A stretch of DNA of 59,287 nt from Bullifex porci (lineage in GTDB: Bacteria > Spirochaetota > Spirochaetia > Sphaerochaetales > Sphaerochaetaceae): assembly GCF_009695635.1 (NCBI RefSeq), contig NZ_VUNN01000016.1:1-59287 (forward strand), in the 5' to 3' direction. Under the pieces are notes generated by a model. The model had not been told where the DNA came from and did no database searches. It was given only the letters and a program-made list of their open reading frames with translations. The position numbers were made by a program, and so were the translations under genes. Shown here one piece after another: positions 18,299-26,441 of this stretch (positions are counted from its first letter, which is position 1; each line of letters opens with the position of its first letter).

Positions 18299-20023
18299 CT
18301 AAAGTATTAGGTATAAATAATTGAATATCATCTTGCGCTGATAGTCACAATATTTTGTTTTCTTCTCTATGAGTTCTAGTACTCCTCTGTCTATCTCATC
18401 TCCATTTGATTCAAATGGATTGTATGTATTAACGTTATCACGGATACGGAGTACATGGTCATCTCCCTTTTCCATGAGCTTAATAGAAATATAGTATTCA
18501 TTTTTTATCTTCTCTGTTTCTCCGAGACCAAACTTGATTATATTCAGTAAAATCTCTTCGCAGATGAAGTTTATGACGAATGTCTTCTTGATGTTTATTT
18601 CCCATTCCTCGGAAATACTTTCAAGGTCACTAGAGATTCTAGCCATACTTTCCGGAGCCATAGGATATATCATCTCTATGCTTCTTCCATCATCTTTATA
18701 TTTTTCGCAAATATATTTTTTTGATGGCTTAGCAACACGTATTATGAGAACTCCTAATGAGCAGATTACTTCTGTTAAAACGTATGAGTAGGATAGTCCA
18801 ATTATATTTGAATGTGGAATTAAGAATGAGCCAAGGATAAGAAGTAGAAGACAATTTCGAAGTAGTGACATAGTAGCTGCTTCCTTTGCTCTTCCAATAG
18901 ACTGCCAGAATGCTGTTACTATTGTATTAATTGCTGAAAATACTATACCGAGAGAAAATATCCCTATAGCCTTTGCTGCAAGAGCTATTTCTAAATCCTC
19001 TTTTATACCGAAAAAGCGTGCTAAAGCAGGTGCGAATGCGAAAGCAAGAATAGATAGTGTTACAGCTGATGCTATAGCTACTGTTAAAGCCTTTTTCAAT
19101 ACAGCAGATATGCCGTCTTTGTCAGATTCTCCTGTAAGGAATGCTGTTACAGTCGATAGTGCACTAGCTGAGCCATCAAATAATCCTGTAGGAATTGTAC
19201 TTATTGTATATATAACACCATAGATTGCTACATAAAGTGCACCATAGCTTCCTTTTTTTAGTAGCAGTGTATTAAATACAAGCATTACTACTGCTCCAAA
19301 GATATTTGCAGAGCCCATGCCAAATCCATTAGCTACAAAGTCTACTGCATCCTTCTTTGATGGCAGAGCCAAACGGAGCTTCAGGAGAGTGTGTTTCTTT
19401 GCAAAGTGTGTTAGAAGTACTACTGTCCCCAGTGCTTCTGCAATGCAGAGAGAGGAGGAAGCTCCTGCTATTCCCCATCCTAGAATTTTCATAAAGAGAA
19501 TGTCTAAGACAATGTTTGTAATAATTACAACGCCGGAGGCAATGGCAGAAAGTCTTGGATCGCTATCAGATCTAACAGAAAAGGAGAGGATGTGGTATAT
19601 GACAAATATAGGAGAAGCCCACATCACAACAGTTAGGTACTGTTCTGCTATTGGATATAGCTCCTCAGTTACACCCAAGAAGGAGAAATAAATATCTTTG
19701 AATAAAAGAGGTGATAAAGCTAGGATGCCTACTGTCAGACCAAGTCCTAGGGCTGAATGGAAGGTTTTATTAGCACCCTCTATATCAGAGGCTCCTAGTA
19801 ATCTTCCGATATGAACATTTGCTCCTACTGCGATAGTAATACCAAGTAGAGCGTAAAGAAGGAATACCGGTGTGGAGATATTTGCTACAGCAAGTCCCTG
19901 GGGGCCAACAAGGTTTCCTACCAGGGTTGCATCAACTATAGTGCATACTGTTAGGGCAAGAGAAGAGCATACACCCCATATTAGAAAATGCCGATATGCG
20001 CTACTTGCGAAGTCAGTATTCAC
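18299..20023 (-). CDS. MATE transporter fused to a degenerate anti-sigma-kinase-like domain
   Basis: The protein is 574 residues. Residues 1-430 form a MATE efflux transporter (GNLVGPQGLAVANISTPVF near the N-terminus, repeated 12-helix pattern), which normally exports cationic organic compounds with Na+ or H+. Residues about 440-574 resemble the ATPase fold of RsbW-type kinases: FICEEILLNIIKFG matches the N-box, but the ATP-lid region is RIRDNVNTYNPFE without the usual glycine and no clear G2 box follows. ATP binding is doubtful, STAS binding is plausible. It lies 17 nt after the STAS gene. It mirrors the symporter at 7836, where the same type of domain sits at the N-terminus. Confidence 0.88.
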   Translation of the reverse strand: MNTDFASSAYRHFLIWGVCSSLALTVCTIVDATLVGNLVGPQGLAVANISTPVFLLYALLGITIAVGANVHIGRLLGASDIEGANKTFHSALGLGLTVGILALSPLLFKDIYFSFLGVTEELYPIAEQYLTVVMWASPIFVIYHILSFSVRSDSDPRLSAIASGVVIITNIVLDILFMKILGWGIAGASSSLCIAEALGTVVLLTHFAKKHTLLKLRLALPSKKDAVDFVANGFGMGSANIFGAVVMLVFNTLLLKKGSYGALYVAIYGVIYTISTIPTGLFDGSASALSTVTAFLTGESDKDGISAVLKKALTVAIASAVTLSILAFAFAPALARFFGIKEDLEIALAAKAIGIFSLGIVFSAINTIVTAFWQSIGRAKEAATMSLLRNCLLLLILGSFLIPHSNIIGLSYSYVLTEVICSLGVLIIRVAKPSKKYICEKYKDDGRSIEMIYPMAPESMARISSDLESISEEWEINIKKTFVINFICEEILLNIIKFGLGETEKIKNEYYISIKLMEKGDDHVLRIRDNVNTYNPFESNGDEIDRGVLELIEKKTKYCDYQRKMIFNYLYLIL

Positions 20024-20040
20024 AACGTCTCCGAATAAAC

Positions 20041-20337
20041 TTACTCAATAGTCAAAATATCACAAAAGCCTGTGATATCGAAAATTTCAGCAATAGTCTC
20101 GTTAACATTACGGATGACCATTTCTCCCTGCTTATTCATTACTTTCTGTGTTGCAAGAAGAACTCTTAAGCCTGCAGAAGAAAGATACTCTAGTTTTGCA
20201 AAGTCAAATATGAGCTTCTCAACTCCTGTGATACTTTCTTTAATTGCAGCTTCAAGAGTTGGAGCTGTAATAGTATCTAAACGTCCTTCAATGCTAATTT
20301 CAAGCTTGCTTCCATCTTGTACTTTCTTTATTTCCAT
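20041..20337 (-). CDS. STAS-domain anti-sigma factor antagonist
   Basis: This 98-residue single STAS domain of the SpoIIAA/RsbV type is the first gene of the eight-gene operon. The phosphorylatable serine region is LEYLSSAGLRVLLA, with S53 and S54 as candidates. Such proteins switch partners when phosphorylated by an RsbW-type kinase and dephosphorylated by a SpoIIE-type phosphatase; both activities could come from the SpoIIE-ATPase protein downstream. No sigma factor gene is present, so the target may be the ATPase-like domains on the transporters. The start is set by the domain boundary; the ribosome site is weak (GAGAGC). Confidence 0.93.
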   Translation of the reverse strand: MEIKKVQDGSKLEISIEGRLDTITAPTLEAAIKESITGVEKLIFDFAKLEYLSSAGLRVLLATQKVMNKQGEMVIRNVNETIAEIFDITGFCDILTIE

Positions 20338-20888
20338 ATATAGCTCTCTTAATTATTTTAGTAGTGGTAATTATCATCTATTTTACTAAAAAAAGCTATA
20401 TAAATAATAACCAGTTAATAAGATACCAGTATATAAAGCATTTTATAAGAACATGATACTTCCATTAATTTTAGTCTCTTAATAGGATGCTAAGGTTTGA
20501 TAATAAAAAGATTTATCTATACATTATTACCCTTGATACTCTTAGACTTAAGTACAATTGCAAGAATCTAGTGAAGAAAGCTGTGTGCTTATGCAGAGAA
20601 GAAAATATCTTAAGTAAAGCTTCAATTCAAAGCTTAATTGTTTATAGTATAAATTAATAATTTTATAGCTTTAATGTTATAGTGATTTATGTTTACCAAT
20701 TATGCAAAATGTAATACCAAATTGGCAAAGTAACTTCTATTAAGTGATTCAGCTTTGATTTCTAGTATGTAATAATAGGTTCTCTTAGCTTTATAGTTGA
20801 CATGTCATCTATAAATACTGTTAATATAAATAAGCTACCGAGCGATAGGTTGCTAACTAATATATTTTAGAGTCTGGAGGGAAATACA
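20338..20888. other. 551-bp divergent intergenic region between the exporter operon and the VOC operon
   Basis: This region should carry the promoter of the minus-strand eight-gene operon and that of the plus-strand VOC operon. A copy of the motif ATACCAAATTGGCAAAGT lies at 20714-20731 (the other is upstream of the symporter). A VOC-side promoter is listed separately. On the minus strand I see A+T-rich candidate -10 boxes but no convincing -35 pair. No open frame of interest and no small double-glycine peptide was found. Confidence 0.5.
20797..20825 (+). promoter_or_regulatory. Candidate promoter and palindrome upstream of the VOC operon
   Basis: TTGACA (20797-20802) overlaps the perfect palindrome TGACATGTCA (20798-20807), and TTAATA/TAATAT follows after about 18 nt. 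The start codon is some 65 nt downstream with GGAGGG at its ribosome site. The palindrome on the -35 box suggests a repressor site. Its half-sites match the core of the longer WYL-type palindromes at 23943 and 56054, but without the 6-nt spacer. Confidence 0.45.
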
Positions 20889-21305
20889 ATGAGATTAGAT
20901 GGATATGGTTTATTTGTTAAGGATATGGCTGTGATGATTAGGTTCTATCGCGATGTACTGGGATTTGAGATTAAGGAAGCAGAAGACACAGATAATGTTT
21001 ATCTTGTTAAGGATGGAACTCTATTTTTGCTTTATGGAAGAAAGGACTTTGAAAAACTAACTAATAAACGATATGAGTATCTAAAGGGCGTTAATGCTCA
21101 TTCCGAGATGGCTCTATATGTCGATACCTTTGAGGAAGTTGATGAGCAGTATCAAAATGCGATTAAAAATGGTGCTGTGTCTTTATTGGAACCAACTACA
21201 GAGCCTTGGGGCCAAAGAACATGCTTTATCACAGATCCTGAAGGAAACATAATTGAAATCGGGTCGTGGAATAAACCATATGCAGATAAAGATAAAGCGG
21301 AATAA
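20889..21305 (+). CDS. VOC-family (glyoxalase/bleomycin-resistance-like) protein
   Basis: This 138-residue protein has the paired beta-alpha-beta-beta-beta modules of the vicinal oxygen chelate fold: MIRFYRDVLGFEIKEAE in the first half and CFITDPEGNIIEIGSWNKP at the end, with the terminal metal-ligand glutamate in IIEIGS. Members are small-molecule lyases, dioxygenases or antibiotic-binding proteins, and the ligand is unknown. The start is set by GGAGGG 7 nt upstream. It leads a run of genes spaced 2-21 nt apart. Confidence 0.88.
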   Translation: MRLDGYGLFVKDMAVMIRFYRDVLGFEIKEAEDTDNVYLVKDGTLFLLYGRKDFEKLTNKRYEYLKGVNAHSEMALYVDTFEEVDEQYQNAIKNGAVSLLEPTTEPWGQRTCFITDPEGNIIEIGSWNKPYADKDKAE

Positions 21306-21307
21306 TT

Positions 21308-21910
21308 ATGCAGAGAAATTTAATTATATATGTACATGGTAAGGGTGGAGCTGCTGAGGAAGCGAAGCATTATCAAAAGCTATTTCCTAATAGTGATGTA
21401 ATAGGTTTTGATTATCACTCGCAAACACCATGGGATGCAAAAATAGAATTCCCTAAGCTTTTTGATTATCACAGTAATGGATATTCTTCCATTACTCTAA
21501 TTGCAAACAGTATTGGAGCTTTTTTTGCTATGAATTCCTTGAGTGAAAAGGATATTTCTAAGGCACTGTTCATTTCACCAATTGTTGATATGGAAAAGCT
21601 CATTATAGATATGATGATGTGGTCTAATGTAAATGAGAAGGAGCTACAAAGCAAAAAGCTAATCCCTACAGAGTTTGGAGAGACTCTATCTTGGGATTAT
21701 CTCTGCTACATACGTAATAACCCAATTAATTGGCACATTCCAACATACATTTTGTATGGTGGAAAGGATAACTTAACAGATCGAGTAACTATAACGGAGT
21801 TTGCAGACAAAGCTGGTGCAGAGCTCACTATAATGGAAAATGGGGAACATTGGTTTCATACAGATGAGCAAATGAAATTCCTTGATAACTGGGTATGTAA
21901 CATTTTATAA
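21308..21910 (+). CDS. Alpha/beta-hydrolase fold protein
   Basis: This 200-residue protein has LIIYVHGKGGAAEEA near the N-terminus (oxyanion HG motif), a nucleophile elbow read as ITLIANSIGAFFA (N-S-I-G) at about 58-70, YGGKDNLTDR for the acid and GEHWFH for the histidine. It resembles small serine hydrolases of unknown substrate. It starts 2 nt after the VOC gene stop, so translation is coupled. Confidence 0.85.
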   Translation: MQRNLIIYVHGKGGAAEEAKHYQKLFPNSDVIGFDYHSQTPWDAKIEFPKLFDYHSNGYSSITLIANSIGAFFAMNSLSEKDISKALFISPIVDMEKLIIDMMMWSNVNEKELQSKKLIPTEFGETLSWDYLCYIRNNPINWHIPTYILYGGKDNLTDRVTITEFADKAGAELTIMENGEHWFHTDEQMKFLDNWVCNIL

Positions 21911-21923
21911 GGAAGAGATATAA

Positions 21924-22436
21924 ATGAATGTTAAATATGAATATAAATCAGCTATGACCTTTATAGGCTTTTCTACATCTATTAGCCCTAAGGAGGGATA
22001 TATAAAGTGTCCTGAATTTTGGGATAAAGAATACTCACAAAAGTACTCAAGACTATGGCAAACTATGAAACCAGAAACACAGGATGAAAAGGCTATACTT
22101 GAAAATGGTATTGGTATGTTTGCTATCTGCGATGAGAAGGATGGATTTTTTGAATATTGGATCGCTGGCCTTTATAAGGGTGCTGAGGTTCCTGAGGGGT
22201 TTAAACTCTATACCTTTCCAGAAAGTGAATGGGCAATGTTTAGTACAAAAGGACCATTACCTAATTCGCTGCAGGAGCTGAATACAAAGGTTTGGCAGGA
22301 GTGGTATCCAAACGAGGGACAGAAACATATGGGTAATGGTAACGCTATGCTTGAGGTATATTCTGCTGGAAATATGCAAAGTCCTGATTATGAATGTGGA
22401 ATTTGGGTTCCAATTTGTAGAACTAAAGTAAACTGA
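21924..22436 (+). CDS. GyrI-like/AraC effector-binding domain protein
   Basis: This 170-residue stand-alone GyrI-like domain recalls the effector-binding half of AraC- and MerR-type regulators. It has FIGFSTSISPKEG at the start, FEYWIAGLYKGAEVPEGF in the middle, WAMFSTKGPLP, and a YECGIWVPI end typical of the fold. It probably binds a hydrophobic small molecule; some members hydrolyse cyclopropane-type toxins. It follows the hydrolase by 13 nt with a GGAAGAG ribosome site. Confidence 0.87.
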   Translation: MNVKYEYKSAMTFIGFSTSISPKEGYIKCPEFWDKEYSQKYSRLWQTMKPETQDEKAILENGIGMFAICDEKDGFFEYWIAGLYKGAEVPEGFKLYTFPESEWAMFSTKGPLPNSLQELNTKVWQEWYPNEGQKHMGNGNAMLEVYSAGNMQSPDYECGIWVPICRTKVN

Positions 22437-22456
22437 AAAGCACAAAAGGAAAAAAT

Positions 22457-23059
22457 ATGAAGCTTCCATTAGAAGAACAAATGCCATACCACATCCTAGC
22501 TTTAGCTATTCTTGTTATTTTCTACAGTATTTATCTTAGTAAACAATGGATGCAGAAGCGTAGAGGTATTAAGACTATACAAATTGGGCGTAGAAAGGAT
22601 AGTAATATTCATACAGTTGAAACGCTAATGAGTATCGCTACTGTAGGGATTATCCCAGCTCAGATGCTTTCTATTTTCTTTGGTTGGAGTCATTTAAGCT
22701 CAAACGCTCGCTTTACAGGCTTTTTAGTTGGGGCTATTGGTGATCTTATATTTTTAATCTCTGTACTTTGCATGAAGGATAGCTGGCGTGCAGGTATCCC
22801 AGATAGAGATAAAACAGAGCTAGTAACAGATGGTATTTATTCATATAGCCGTAATCCAGCATTCTTAGGCTTTGATTTTCAATATATAGGTGTACTACTG
22901 ATGTATTGCAACCTTTTAACAGCAATGTTCACTATTTATGCAATTATCATGCTACACTTACAAATTCTGCAGGAGGAGCGTTATCTATCATCTGTATTTG
23001 GAAAAGAATATCAGGAATACAGACATAAGGTGTTTCGATATCTGGGAAGGAGAAAATAA
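22457..23059 (+). CDS. Isoprenylcysteine carboxyl-methyltransferase-like membrane protein
   Basis: This 200-residue integral membrane protein has about four to five helices and the C-terminal signature YSYSRNPAFLGF...LQEERYLSSVFGKEYQEYRHKVFRY, the SAM-binding RNP and E-E-R-Y motifs of the ICMT/PEMT family. The likely reaction is methyl transfer to a lipid or thiol at the membrane face. It is the last intact gene of the VOC operon, 20 nt after the GyrI-like gene. Confidence 0.82.
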   Translation: MKLPLEEQMPYHILALAILVIFYSIYLSKQWMQKRRGIKTIQIGRRKDSNIHTVETLMSIATVGIIPAQMLSIFFGWSHLSSNARFTGFLVGAIGDLIFLISVLCMKDSWRAGIPDRDKTELVTDGIYSYSRNPAFLGFDFQYIGVLLMYCNLLTAMFTIYAIIMLHLQILQEERYLSSVFGKEYQEYRHKVFRYLGRRK

Positions 23060-23061
23060 TT

Positions 23062-23198
23062 TAAAGAGAGTAACAATATCACAAGGCCAACAACTACGTT
23101 TTGTATTTCGCGCAGGAAGAGAATACCCTAAAGAGTGCAGAGCTACTCGTCTTGATATTGATGCCAAAGTAACTCGAACTTTAAGAGAGTGGATTTAA
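23062..23198 (+). pseudogene. Short remnant of an unidentified gene
   Basis: After the methyltransferase stop an open stretch of about 43 codons reads RVTISQGQQLRFVFRAGREY and ends TLREWI at a stop at 23196. It has no start codon of its own. It resembles a C-terminal fragment left by deletion; I cannot assign the family. Confidence 0.3.
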
Positions 23199-23212
23199 TT
23201 TAAGAAAAAGCT

Positions 23213-23892
23213 ATGAATAGACACGATGAAATTCTAAATGCCTATCATCATCGTGGAAAAGAGGCAACCTTTTATGATGGAATGATTACATGTTCACGCT
23301 ACTCGGCAAAGCTATCTGTAAGCTAGTGTGGAATATGGATCAAGAGAAGAATACTCGATATTTGTACAGGGCTATTTCTGGTATTTCAGAAGATTTCTCC
23401 GGTAGATTGTTAGAGGTCCCTGTTGGTACAGGTGTTCTTACTATGCCAGTCTATAAGACTTTACATAATGCAGATATCACTTGCTTAGACTATTCAATTG
23501 ATATGATGGAAAAGGCACAACACAGGGCTAAAGGCCTTGAACTTAATAATGTTAAATTTATGCATGGTGATGTCAGAAAGCTTCCATTTACGGATGAAAA
23601 CTTTGATTTAGTATTATCACTCAATGGCTTTCATGCCTTCCCGGATAAGGAATCTACTTATAGTGAAACTTTTCGTGTCCTTAAATTTGGTGGAATTTTC
23701 TGTGGATGCTTCTATATTCAAAGTGAAAACCGCCGTACCGACTGGTTTATCGATTAGCTCTATACTCCTAAAGGATTTTTTACACCACCCTTTGAGACCT
23801 TAGATAGCTTGAGAAAAAGGTTAGAAAGCTTACATAAACAGGTAGAACTGGAAGCTGTTGAATCAATTGTCTGCTTCACTTGCAAAAAATGA
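23213..23892 (+). pseudogene. Frameshifted class I SAM methyltransferase
   Basis: The gene starts at ATG 23213 (MNRHDEILNAYHHRGKEATF), shifts frame near 23285, then continues as LLEVPVGTGVLTMPVY (SAM motif I), DYSIDMMEKAQHRAKG, HGDVRKLPFTDENFDLV and VLKFGGIFCG. An in-frame TAG at 23755 interrupts it before YTPKGFFTPPFETLD and the natural end CKK at 23892. Restored, it would be about 225 residues, a UbiE/COQ5-type methyltransferase. The frame breaks and the internal stop make it inactive unless they are sequence errors. Confidence 0.8.
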
Positions 23893-23942
23893 TAGTCTAA
23901 GACTAGAGGCTTACACTTTTAAGTTATATTAAATTCTGCGTA

Positions 23943-23984
23943 AATAAACATGACACACTGCTGTCATGTTTATTATGTTATTAT
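23943..23984 (+). promoter_or_regulatory. 32-nt palindromic operator plus -10 box of the GyrI-like gene
   Basis: Perfect 13-bp arms, AATAAACATGACA and TGTCATGTTTATT, flank the spacer CACTGC (23943-23974). Four nt later comes TATTAT (23979-23984). The same palindrome with minor changes and the same 4-nt gap to the -10 box lies before the WYL regulator gene at 56054-56095. The absence of a T tract argues against a terminator. Confidence 0.7.
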
Positions 23985-24011
23985 GTCCATTATTCAAAAG
24001 GAGAAATGAAT

Positions 24012-24650
24012 ATGTCATTTGATTTCAAGAAGGAATATAAAGAGTTCTATATGCCAAAGGGAAAACCCAATATAGTAACTGTTCCTACAATGAATTATAT
24101 AGCAGTGCGTGGAATTGGTGACCCAAATGATGAAGGCGGAGAGTATAAAAGAGCTATAGGCCTTCTATATTCAATTGCTTTTACAATTAAGATGAGTAAA
24201 AAATTAGATCACCAAATTGATGGCTTCTTCGATTATGTAGTTCCTCCTCTTGAGGGCTTTTGGTGGCAGGATGGAGTAGTTGGTATTGATTATACTAATA
24301 AAGCTTCTTTTCATTGGATATCAGTTATTCGTTTACCAGATTTTGTTACAAAAAAAGATTTTGAATGGGCAATTAAGGAAGCTACCTTAAAGAAGAAACT
24401 GGATTTTTCAAAGGTTGAGTTCTTTACATATGATGAAGGCCTTTGTGTTCAGTGTATGCACATAGGACCATTTGATGATGAGCCTAAAACAGTTCAAATG
24501 ATGCATGATTTTATTGAAAAGAATGGTTATAAGCTTGATATTACAGATAAGCGTCTTCATCATGAAATTTATCTAAGTGATGCACGAAAGATTTCTCCAG
24601 ATAGGTTAAAAACTGTGATTAGACATCCTATAAAGGTGAAGGAGCAATAG
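24012..24650 (+). CDS. GyrI-like small-molecule-binding protein
   Basis: This 212-residue protein starts SFDFKKEYKEFYMPKGKP and continues with VPTMNYIAVRGIGDPN, typical of the GyrI-like family found beside WYL/YafY regulators. It also has EGFWWQDG and YEGLC-like effector-pocket positions. I choose the ATG at 24012, which is 8 nt after AAAGGAG; the ATG at 24006 is too close. The gene stands behind the long palindromic operator shared with the WYL regulator at 56102, so it is probably a member of that regulon. Confidence 0.87.
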   Translation: MSFDFKKEYKEFYMPKGKPNIVTVPTMNYIAVRGIGDPNDEGGEYKRAIGLLYSIAFTIKMSKKLDHQIDGFFDYVVPPLEGFWWQDGVVGIDYTNKASFHWISVIRLPDFVTKKDFEWAIKEATLKKKLDFSKVEFFTYDEGLCVQCMHIGPFDDEPKTVQMMHDFIEKNGYKLDITDKRLHHEIYLSDARKISPDRLKTVIRHPIKVKEQ

Positions 24651-24653
24651 TAA

Positions 24654-25418
24654 ATGGAGTATATCAAGGTTACAAAGGATAATCTGGAAAAGGAGCATAT
24701 CTGCTGTGCTATTTCTAACAATAAGGATGTACAGGTCTCTTCAAAGAAGGCTTGGCTTGCTGATAGATTTGATGAAGGACTTGTGTTTCTAAAGAGTGTA
24801 GAGCGTGGCAAATGCTTCATTGAATATATTCCAGCAGAATATGCTTGGGTTCCTATTATTGGGGACGGATATATGTACATAGATTGTCTATGGGTATCTG
24901 GTTCCTTCAAGGGACATGGATACTCTACAGATCTATTAAATGCTTGTATCGAAGATAGTAAACAAAAGGGTAAGGTTGGTCTATGTATCTTAGCTGCAGC
25001 AAAGAAGAAGCCATTTCTAGCAGATCCAAAGTTTCTTAAATATAAGGGCTTTACTGTGTGCGATGAAGCTGATAATGGCATTCAGCTTTGGTATTTACCT
25101 TTCTCTTCTAATATAGCTAAGCCACAGCTTAGAGAATGTGCAAAACACCCTCATATAGAAGAAAAAGGATATGTACTTTACTACACGAGTCAGTGTCCTT
25201 TTAATGCAAAGTACGTCCCAGTTTTGCAGCAGACAGCTAAAGATAATGGTATATTATTTAATGCTATTCATATTGATAGCAGAGAAAAAGCACAGAATGC
25301 TCCAACTCCTGTTACTAATTATGCTCTATTTTATGATGGTAGATATATCACAAATGAGCAGATGAACGATAAAAGATTTCTTAAGCTTGTGAAAGCAAAT
25401 AGCGATAGAACTCCTTAA
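24654..25418 (+). CDS. GNAT acetyltransferase with YoaP C-terminal domain
   Basis: This 254-residue protein has an N-terminal GNAT domain (about 1-150) with the acetyl-CoA loop VSGSFKGHGYSTDLLNACI. The YoaP-type domain (about 165-254) has YYTSQCPFNAKYVPVLQQ, a single Cys in a thioredoxin-like position. It starts 3 nt after the GyrI-like gene and so belongs to the same WYL-type operon. The substrate is unknown. Confidence 0.87.
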   Translation: MEYIKVTKDNLEKEHICCAISNNKDVQVSSKKAWLADRFDEGLVFLKSVERGKCFIEYIPAEYAWVPIIGDGYMYIDCLWVSGSFKGHGYSTDLLNACIEDSKQKGKVGLCILAAAKKKPFLADPKFLKYKGFTVCDEADNGIQLWYLPFSSNIAKPQLRECAKHPHIEEKGYVLYYTSQCPFNAKYVPVLQQTAKDNGILFNAIHIDSREKAQNAPTPVTNYALFYDGRYITNEQMNDKRFLKLVKANSDRTP

Positions 25419-25779
25419 GCTATTAAGTGATAATAATGTAAGCAAAAGCTATTATGCAGATGAATTATTCTTAGATAATGTAGAGGCTTTAAAAAGTGAT
25501 AATTATTGGTTTAAGACTGATAAGAAAATACCAAATGTAACGCTTTATAGCGGTCAAAATGAAGGTGTTGTTTTTGTAAGTGATCCACAGCTTAGAAGCC
25601 TGGGTGCACAGAAAATTGCTAAAAAGGTCCTGTCTGAGGGTGTTTATGCACTCATGACAGGAACTGTAGAAAAGGAAACATATAGTAAATATTTAATAAG
25701 AGAGAATAAAATGGCAATTTGTCGTTATCCTGTTCATCTTAATTACTCACAATATAATAAAAATTTTAAGCTTAAATAG
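25400..25779 (+). pseudogene. 5'-truncated unidentified gene
   Basis: A frame overlapping the end of the YoaP gene runs to a stop at 25779. It reads protein-like throughout (YYADELFLDNVEALK, VTLYSGQNEGVVFVSDPQLR, LSEGVYALMTGTVEKETYSK, RYPVHLNYSQ) but has no start codon or ribosome site at its head. I take it as the 3' part of a gene whose beginning was lost at the junction with the YoaP gene. I do not recognise the family. Confidence 0.45.
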
Positions 25780-25822
25780 CTTTAAGAGAGCTATACCTTA
25801 CCACTCTAAGGAGCAAATGTAA

Positions 25823-26365
25823 TTAAAGTGACTCTATAAGCTCCTTTGCTTGGATATTTATAATTTCAGTATTAGCCTTTAATACTCCTGTAGTAAATGC
25901 TTCTCTATCTAATGTAATAGCTGTATAGGTAGTAGTTGCTTCCTTTGCATTTAAAAAACTAAGAAGCTCTATAAGCTTTTCTCTTACAAAGCTACCACCT
26001 GATGCACCTGCTGCAGTTGAAATTGTAAATGGCTTCCCATTTAGTGCATTCTCACTTCTAGCTGCACCCTTATATAGTGGACGTGATAGCCAGTCAATAA
26101 GATTCTTAAGTGCTCCTGGATAACTATGATTATACTCTGGAGTGAAAATCCAAATTGCGTCAGCTGATAAGCACTGCTTTCTAACCCTTTCAATTTCCTC
26201 AGGTGCTGGATATTCTATATCTTGGTCCATTAGAGGAATGCTTGAGTAATCAAGATAGGAAACCTCAGCTTGATCTTGAATTAGCTTTTCAGTAAGCTTC
26301 GCAAGCTGTCTGTTAAAGGAATCCTTTCTTCTTGAACCAACTATGAATAATATTTTCTTCATCAA
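25823..26365 (-). CDS. NADPH-dependent FMN reductase
   Basis: This 180-residue flavodoxin-fold protein has the FMN phosphate loop GSRRKDSFNRQLA at about 10-22 and the TPEYNHSYPGALKNLIDWLSR motif diagnostic of the NADPH-dependent FMN reductase/azoreductase group. It reduces flavin or quinones, probably in redox stress. AGGAGG precedes the start. It is divergent from the CPBP gene, and the two share a 145-bp gap with a MerR-like dyad. Confidence 0.92.
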   Translation of the reverse strand: MMKKILFIVGSRRKDSFNRQLAKLTEKLIQDQAEVSYLDYSSIPLMDQDIEYPAPEEIERVRKQCLSADAIWIFTPEYNHSYPGALKNLIDWLSRPLYKGAARSENALNGKPFTISTAAGASGGSFVREKLIELLSFLNAKEATTTYTAITLDREAFTTGVLKANTEIINIQAKELIESL

Positions 26366-26441
26366 TTATGCCTCCTAGATTAACCTACCTAATTGGTGGT
26401 TATTAATTTATATTTCTCCCTATATAAAAGTCAATGCTTTA

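Noticed and set aside
22938-23198. 86-codon open frame overlapping the isoprenylcysteine methyltransferase end
   Set aside because: Its first half is a shadow of the methyltransferase; only the part after 23060 looks like an independent remnant and is listed as such.
23943-23974. The palindrome before the GyrI-like gene as a terminator of the broken methyltransferase
   Set aside because: No T tract, and an almost identical palindrome stands before another promoter with the same -10 spacing.
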